Of a stretch of DNA of 6,487 bases, positions 6,301 to 6,487 are shown one piece after another (the first letter of the stretch is position 1; each line of letters starts with the position of its first letter). Below the pieces are notes generated by a model. It saw nothing but the letters and a program-made list of their open reading frames with translations. It was not told where the DNA came from and made no database searches. Made by a program: the position numbers and the translations under genes. The stretch comes from Clostridia bacterium (GTDB taxonomy: Bacteria > Bacillota_A > Clostridia > Christensenellales > CAG-138): assembly GCA_017459315.1 (NCBI GenBank), contig JAFUDD010000378.1:1-6487 (forward strand). The letters are read 5' to 3'.

Positions 6301-6487
6301 GTCGAGCTCCGGCGTGGAGGGAACGTCCGATATGCGGCTGATCACCTCGCTGCCGGGCAAGGACGGGGAGATGTACGGCACCATAGCGGCCGTGGGCTTC
6401 CGGCTGGAACGGCTCAACCCGGAGGACGGGAGCGCGATCCTGACGGTTGCAGACGTTGCGTTCAGCGAGGAGATCTATCCCTATGTG
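278..6487 (+). CDS. Giant secreted multi-module leucine-rich-repeat protein, 3' end outside the window
   Basis: An exported LRR protein, at least 2070 residues long and still open at the window edge. In order: signal peptide (1-27), acidic E/P/T/Q-rich segment (28-181), then four modules that each open with an FPDxxFR cap (F190, F605, F1144, F1516) followed by arrays of 21-residue LRRs (about 37 units). Modules 1-3 end in a related post-LRR beta domain; modules 1 and 2 add a SusE/F-like domain (478-567, 994-1096). Beyond residue 1970 lies FAGWFTD...AKFVDANVL, which I associate with clostridial surface proteins. The LRR consensus LxxLxCxxNxLTxLDVS matches the 21-residue bacterial class that includes internalin J. 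LRR proteins of this kind usually bind protein or glycan ligands outside the cell, so an adhesin or glycan-binding role is the best inference. No enzyme motif is visible. No LPXTG, SLH or other anchor is seen, but the C-terminus is missing. No frameshift or internal stop was found on reading the whole frame. Confidence 0.96.
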   Translation, partial: MKQLKKAISLWMAMLLCFALLPAMGFAEDTTDTVPNTEPIESSETQGEPETLPENGETAVPSDQEQGDESETPSENVDSKEKQGTETAEPNKQPEAQDETEPAEQPEAQKGAEPKESAETQNEIEPVETQNGTEPSEQPEAQEEVEPNELTETQEETESTEPTETQEETEPEGQLTAQAEGTVWVDSESFPDDQFRAWILENFTHSTDDETGKAYFTAEQAANVTGIECENKGVAAVQGIEYFPNLSVLSLYGNVLTAIDVSSNTNLIELRVPHNQLTAINVSALTGLVELHLDGNRIGTIDLSNNAALTHLNLKNNQISTIDLSHNAALTYLNLTENPLTVLDLSHNPHITDLQTPQLKTLTMASSKDELLSGTVILKEQEPAVEEDAVYFDLSRLLSDAQLQAAETIDGFDENTTLDRTAGRIVFADENTASGKEIRLRAVSKDENDNDNELWIAILMAEEAQGGDPDNPDEPYEIHSWGVVGGICGTNWDYDFPMTETEEGSGVWVSATLELYANEEFKVRANGDWVVNYGPLPEAGRDNCWVEEDGVYIVRLDLNAETPVPVAEKQEGVEAEYPHNYGGEPDNPDNPDDPETRVYLNAENFPDENFRDWLLNGDGHPDYTTAEENGETVSYYTAQQAKTIEYLIVSGRGIESLSGIGFFTELEHLYCGEEWNDSGIVINSIKSLDLSQNTKLRSLYCSFNELTTLDVSMLPALCELNISGNCLTAIDVTHNPALEVLNLGDSGMDQDGEWIQRKNQITSLNLSQNPNLRELNVSWNALDSLNLSQNTALEILRCPECELTEIDVSMLPKLRELHIDGNRLSTIDLSHNPVLATLNVSGNPINSLSVADNTCLERLSFSGTEIEEIDLSQNPNLVYLDTSDLVSLILADGTRSFGGWLRLKEQQPSIDGENISYDLTWLQSLARLAQAEEREGFDENVSLDQENGRIVFANEEAAQGRWLQFEIPQEGDNWESCLNVQIAMYGTGSQESEESWSVAGTICGTNWDVYFPMTETEEGSGVWMTELLTLNAGEELKAFRSENPEESYGMTMRRLMRNGDSLVVPADDEYVVTIQIYEGTITLTNAAGEVVLPVPLEPSDDPDFIDFGGGEFPYFPEEQADEYPDVSGLTDDPDKRVYLNEDNFPDRMFRNWLISGDERPEYTTVMQEDGTVTRYYTDGQAKSVTHLHVEGREIASLAGIAYFPNLTHLYCGQRWDEFETISNYLTELDLSHNTKLVCLSLENNLLTALDVSMLPALKSLACGNNPRLTALSVGSHAKLHYLSCKNAALTALDVSGCTGLTELDCSFNPLRSLTLTPSLEQLNCSSCSLTELDVSVLPQLTWLDCAQNQLTALDVSDNAALKTLCVNGNALTEVNLSQNESLAVLNCYGNKIPITGYTLPPHEISGYIEVQGIRAERQSDMDLYTVALDQLAPLLTEADYPHLRLRQTSEAGYDFAAGGSILRLIQLQRGWHWVVDLVVERENGTTFVFGFPPVYENPDILPTESGEVIPIDAEHFPDDAFRAYLLNELTEYYYPADETHATPYFTTESALLVEMINCEGMGVRSLQGIEIFTNITALKCGSSYIEYPDQKTFWGQNELTTLDVSMFPHLMHLSCNGNKLTELDVSHNTELEDLVTFDMKTLTSLDVTMLPKLSFLQCHNSGLTSLDLSNNPNLTYLDCQRNELTSLAVTDKPELWHVSCELNRLTSLTLRGLPSLTELNCSGNALRIQTLDLSECPALETASVGIAWKEENGNWTSYRNSINVLVLANNANLRRLDCAYCGLADITYDASAAHAAKQSLQSGTVMRLSARRAPEAAKTEAQNAVYMLESLDCSHNDLSSLDMSRLTMLTNLECSGNPNMRSLDLSENTALVAVRLDSEAAANTVFADGAMPYTIHAMVWERNAESGEKELVQKAIAVSAEEDPFWRLQTYDSAVLVDNSGDKKSAVAAYYKITDTIPQNMLPETTQTLFAGWFTDADYAESGRNNDGAYAKFVDANVLRVGVQFRKPSSSGVEGTSDMRLITSLPGKDGEMYGTIAAVGFRLERLNPEDGSAILTVADVAFSEEIYPYV
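359..820 (+). repeat. Acidic Glu/Pro/Thr/Gln-rich low-complexity segment
   Basis: Residues 28-181, just after the signal peptide. By my count 44 of 154 residues are Glu, with about 6 Asp, 5 Lys and no Arg, His or Cys, so it is strongly negative and almost surely disordered. Short imperfect repeats are visible: QPEAQ three times (DNA at 551-568, 587-604 and 686-703, nearly identical 18-mers) and TETQEET twice (728-750 and 764-786, spaced 36 bases). It probably acts as a flexible stalk. The repeated DNA could vary in copy number between strains. Confidence 0.88.
821..1012 (+). other. Module 1 LRR N-terminal cap
   Basis: Residues 182-245: VDSESFPDDQFRAWI, then a polar stretch with YFTAEQAANVTGIE, then VQGIEYFPNL running into the first LRR. 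This matches the cap common in clostridial LRR proteins (FPDxxFRxx, a polar loop, a two-strand lead-in with GIEYF). In those relatives the loop is often DxDGDG; here it is degenerate (STDDETGKAYF). Confidence 0.85.
1013..1375 (+). repeat. Module 1 LRR array, six 21-residue units, Cys-free
   Basis: Residues 246-366. The leading Leu recurs at 246, 267, 288, 309, 330 and (as Ile) 351, exactly 21 apart. The conserved Asn recurs at 254, 275, 296, 317 and 338. The pattern is LxxLxLxxNxLTxIDLSxNxx. The DNA of units starting near 1178 and 1241 is nearly identical over the IDLSxNAALTxLNL portion, indicating a recent 63-bp duplication. The position that is Cys in later modules is Leu or Val here (251, 272, 293, 314, 335). 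Confidence 0.93.
1388..1660 (+). other. Module 1 post-LRR beta domain
   Basis: Residues 371-461, following the last LRR. Signature pieces: LKEQEP (378-383), YFDLSRLL (391-398), GFDENTTLD (411-419), GRIVFADE (423-430). The same pieces recur in module 2, so this is a duplicated domain. It resembles the all-beta segment that commonly closes bacterial LRR arrays ('FDLssL...'). The fold assignment is inference. Confidence 0.7.
1709..1978 (+). other. SusE/F-like beta-sandwich domain, copy 1
   Basis: Residues 478-567: SWGVVGGICGTNWDYDFPMT, then GVW, LELYANEEFKVRANGDW, VNYG and VYIVRLDLN. The WGxVG...WD.D.PMT...W...(E)FKxRANxxWxxNYG pattern is that of the carbohydrate-binding-like domains of SusE/SusF and the related X25 module of pullulanases. 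Glycan binding is therefore possible but not shown. It is preceded by a DPDNPDEP linker and followed by a second D/N/P-rich linker. Confidence 0.75.
2027..2065 (+). repeat. Asp/Asn/Pro-rich interdomain linker
   Basis: Residues 584-596 contain tandem PDN and PDD triplets (EPDNPDNPDDPET), a typical flexible linker joining the SusE/F-like domain of module 1 to the cap of module 2. A shorter relative (DPDNPDEP, 468-475) precedes the SusE/F-like domain. Confidence 0.8.
2066..2272 (+). other. Module 2 LRR N-terminal cap
   Basis: Residues 597-665: RVYLNAENFPDENFRDWLL, then a polar loop, YYTAQQAKTIEYL and IESLSGIGFF. It is closest to the module 3 cap, which shares RVYLN, NFPD, FRxWL, the GDxxPxYTT loop and YYTxxQAK, so these two caps probably arose from one another. 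Confidence 0.85.
2273..2944 (+). repeat. Module 2 LRR array, about ten units
   Basis: Residues 666-889. Leading Leu positions are 666, 696, 717, 738, 772, 793, 814, 835, 856 and 877. Most steps are 21; the first unit is 30 long (aromatic/acidic insert GEEWNDSGIV) and the unit at 738 is 34 long (insert with DQDGEW). Cys occupies the ladder position only in some units (671, 701, 798). The array ends in the degenerate SDLVSLIL. Confidence 0.9.
2966..3232 (+). other. Module 2 post-LRR beta domain
   Basis: Residues 897-985. It is a paralogue of residues 371-461: LKEQQP (903-908), SYDLTWL (916-922), GFDENVSLD (936-944), GRIVFANE (948-955). It differs from copy 1 mainly in its last third. Confidence 0.7.
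3257..3565 (+). other. SusE/F-like domain, copy 2, C-terminal half diverged
   Basis: Residues 994-1096. The first half keeps SWSVAGTICGTNWDVYFPMT and the 13-residue FPMTETEEGSGVW exactly as in copy 1. After W1023 the FKVRANGDW...NYG part, which carries the most conserved aromatic positions of the family, is replaced by LKAFRSENPEESYG and unrelated sequence. It has probably kept the fold but lost or changed the ligand site (inference). Confidence 0.6.
3566..3679 (+). other. Acidic aromatic-containing linker
   Basis: Residues 1097-1134, rich in Asp, Glu, Pro, Phe and Tyr (DFIDFGGGEFPYFPEEQ), joining the second SusE/F-like domain to the cap of module 3. It is not repetitive like the earlier D/N/P linkers. 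Confidence 0.6.
3680..3892 (+). other. Module 3 LRR N-terminal cap
   Basis: Residues 1135-1205: KRVYLNEDNFPDRMFRNWL, a polar loop, YYTDGQAKSVTHLHV and IASLAGIAYFPNL. It follows the module 2 cap closely in length and motif order. Confidence 0.85.
3893..4486 (+). repeat. Module 3 LRR array, about nine units with a near-complete Cys ladder
   Basis: Residues 1206-1403. Leading Leu positions are 1206, 1236, 1257, 1279, 1300, 1319, 1340, 1361 and 1382, with steps of 30, 21, 22, 21, 19, 21, 21 and 21. Ladder Cys residues are 1211, 1262, 1284, 1305, 1324, 1345, 1365 and 1387, which should stack along the inner face as described for internalin J. Extra Cys residues at 1238, 1297 and 1327 fall off the ladder. 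Confidence 0.92.
4487..4771 (+). other. Module 3 post-LRR domain, diverged
   Basis: Residues 1404-1498 occupy the same place as the post-LRR domains of modules 1 and 2 and share their general layout (ISGYIEVQ..., a helical 'LDQLAPLL' stretch, then strands ending in WHWVVDLVVE), but with little direct identity. It is probably the same domain diverged. No SusE/F-like domain follows. Confidence 0.5.
4799..4999 (+). other. Module 4 LRR N-terminal cap
   Basis: Residues 1508-1574: VIPIDAEHFPDDAFRAYLL, a Tyr-rich polar loop, PYFTTESALLVEMINC and VRSLQGIEIFTNI. This is the most diverged of the four caps, but all motif landmarks are in order. Confidence 0.83.
5000..5911 (+). repeat. Module 4 LRR array, about twelve units, Cys ladder, interrupted
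   Basis: Residues 1575-1878. Leading hydrophobic positions are 1575, 1610, 1631, 1653, 1674, 1695, 1716, 1739, 1773, 1828, 1849 and 1871. Ladder Cys: 1580, 1615, 1658, 1679, 1700, 1721, 1778, 1833 and 1854. Three units are over-length: the first (+14), the one at 1739 (+13, insert with EENGNW) and the one at 1773 (+34, Ala/Arg-rich insert). Two or three normal repeats resume after the last insert. Confidence 0.9.
5915..6184 (+). other. Uncharacterised segment after the last LRR
   Basis: Residues 1880-1969. Seen: PYTIHAMVWERN, a KELVQKAIAVSAEEDPFWRLQTYD stretch (bounded at 1909-1932) and VAAYYKITDTIP. It looks like alternating beta strands. I do not recognise the domain, and it does not align well by eye with the post-LRR domains of modules 1-3. 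Confidence 0.45.
6185..6487 (+). other. C-terminal region with FAGWFTD and AKFVDANVL motifs, cut by the window
   Basis: Residues 1970-2070. FAGWFTDADY resembles the end of a Listeria-Bacteroides (Flg_new-like) repeat. It is followed by YAKFVDANVLRVGVQFR and DMRLITSL...AAVGFRLE, an arrangement I recall from C-terminal parts of clostridial secreted LRR and repeat proteins (AKFVDxxVLxVxxQLR...LRFxTxVDSLxYxxVGF). Its function is unknown. The window stops inside it. Confidence 0.55.

Overview
The window holds two genes on the + strand. The first is the 3' end of a small XRE-type helix-turn-helix regulator. The second is one very large open frame that starts at base 278 and is still open at base 6487: 2070 codons with no in-frame stop, and neither its C-terminus nor its stop codon is visible. 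Essentially everything after base 278 is this single gene. The style of the sequence suggests a Gram-positive anaerobe of the Clostridia (Oscillospirales/Lachnospirales-like, probably gut-associated) with moderately high G+C. The reasons are the regulator's DKIKIGQFI...MTQAELAKLLGVSNKKVSRWERG signature, the strong AAGGAG ribosome binding site, the 'FPDxxFR' leucine-rich-repeat caps, and an 'AKFVDANVL' C-terminal region that I associate with clostridial surface proteins. No ribosomal, tRNA or other phylogenetic marker is present, so this placement is inference.

Layout of the large protein (residue numbers count from the ATG at 278): Sec signal peptide (1-27); Glu/Pro/Thr/Gln-rich acidic low-complexity segment (28-181); module 1 = cap (182-245), six 21-residue LRRs (246-366), post-LRR domain (371-461), SusE/F-like domain (478-567); module 2 = cap (597-665), about ten LRRs (666-889), post-LRR domain (897-985), diverged SusE/F-like domain (994-1096); module 3 = cap (1135-1205), about nine LRRs (1206-1403), post-LRR domain (1404-1498), no SusE/F-like domain; module 4 = cap (1508-1574), about twelve LRRs interrupted by an Ala/Arg-rich insert (1575-1878); then an uncharacterised stretch (1880-1969) and the start of a C-terminal region with FAGWFTD and AKFVDANVL motifs (1970-2070+).

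The LRRs are of the bacterial 21-residue type (LxxLxCxxNxLTxLDVSxxxx; the class Matsushima and colleagues called IRREKO, as in Listeria internalin J). Each module has its own N-terminal cap, so the protein should form four separate solenoids on one chain rather than one continuous solenoid. The likely role is an exported adhesin or glycan/host-ligand-binding protein. The binding partner cannot be read from the sequence, and the anchoring signal, if any, lies beyond the window.

The regulator ends 39 bases before the large gene's start, with no terminator between them, so co-transcription is possible. I found no RNA genes, mobile elements, CRISPR array or convincing promoter. The long reverse-strand open frames inside the large gene are codon-register shadows.
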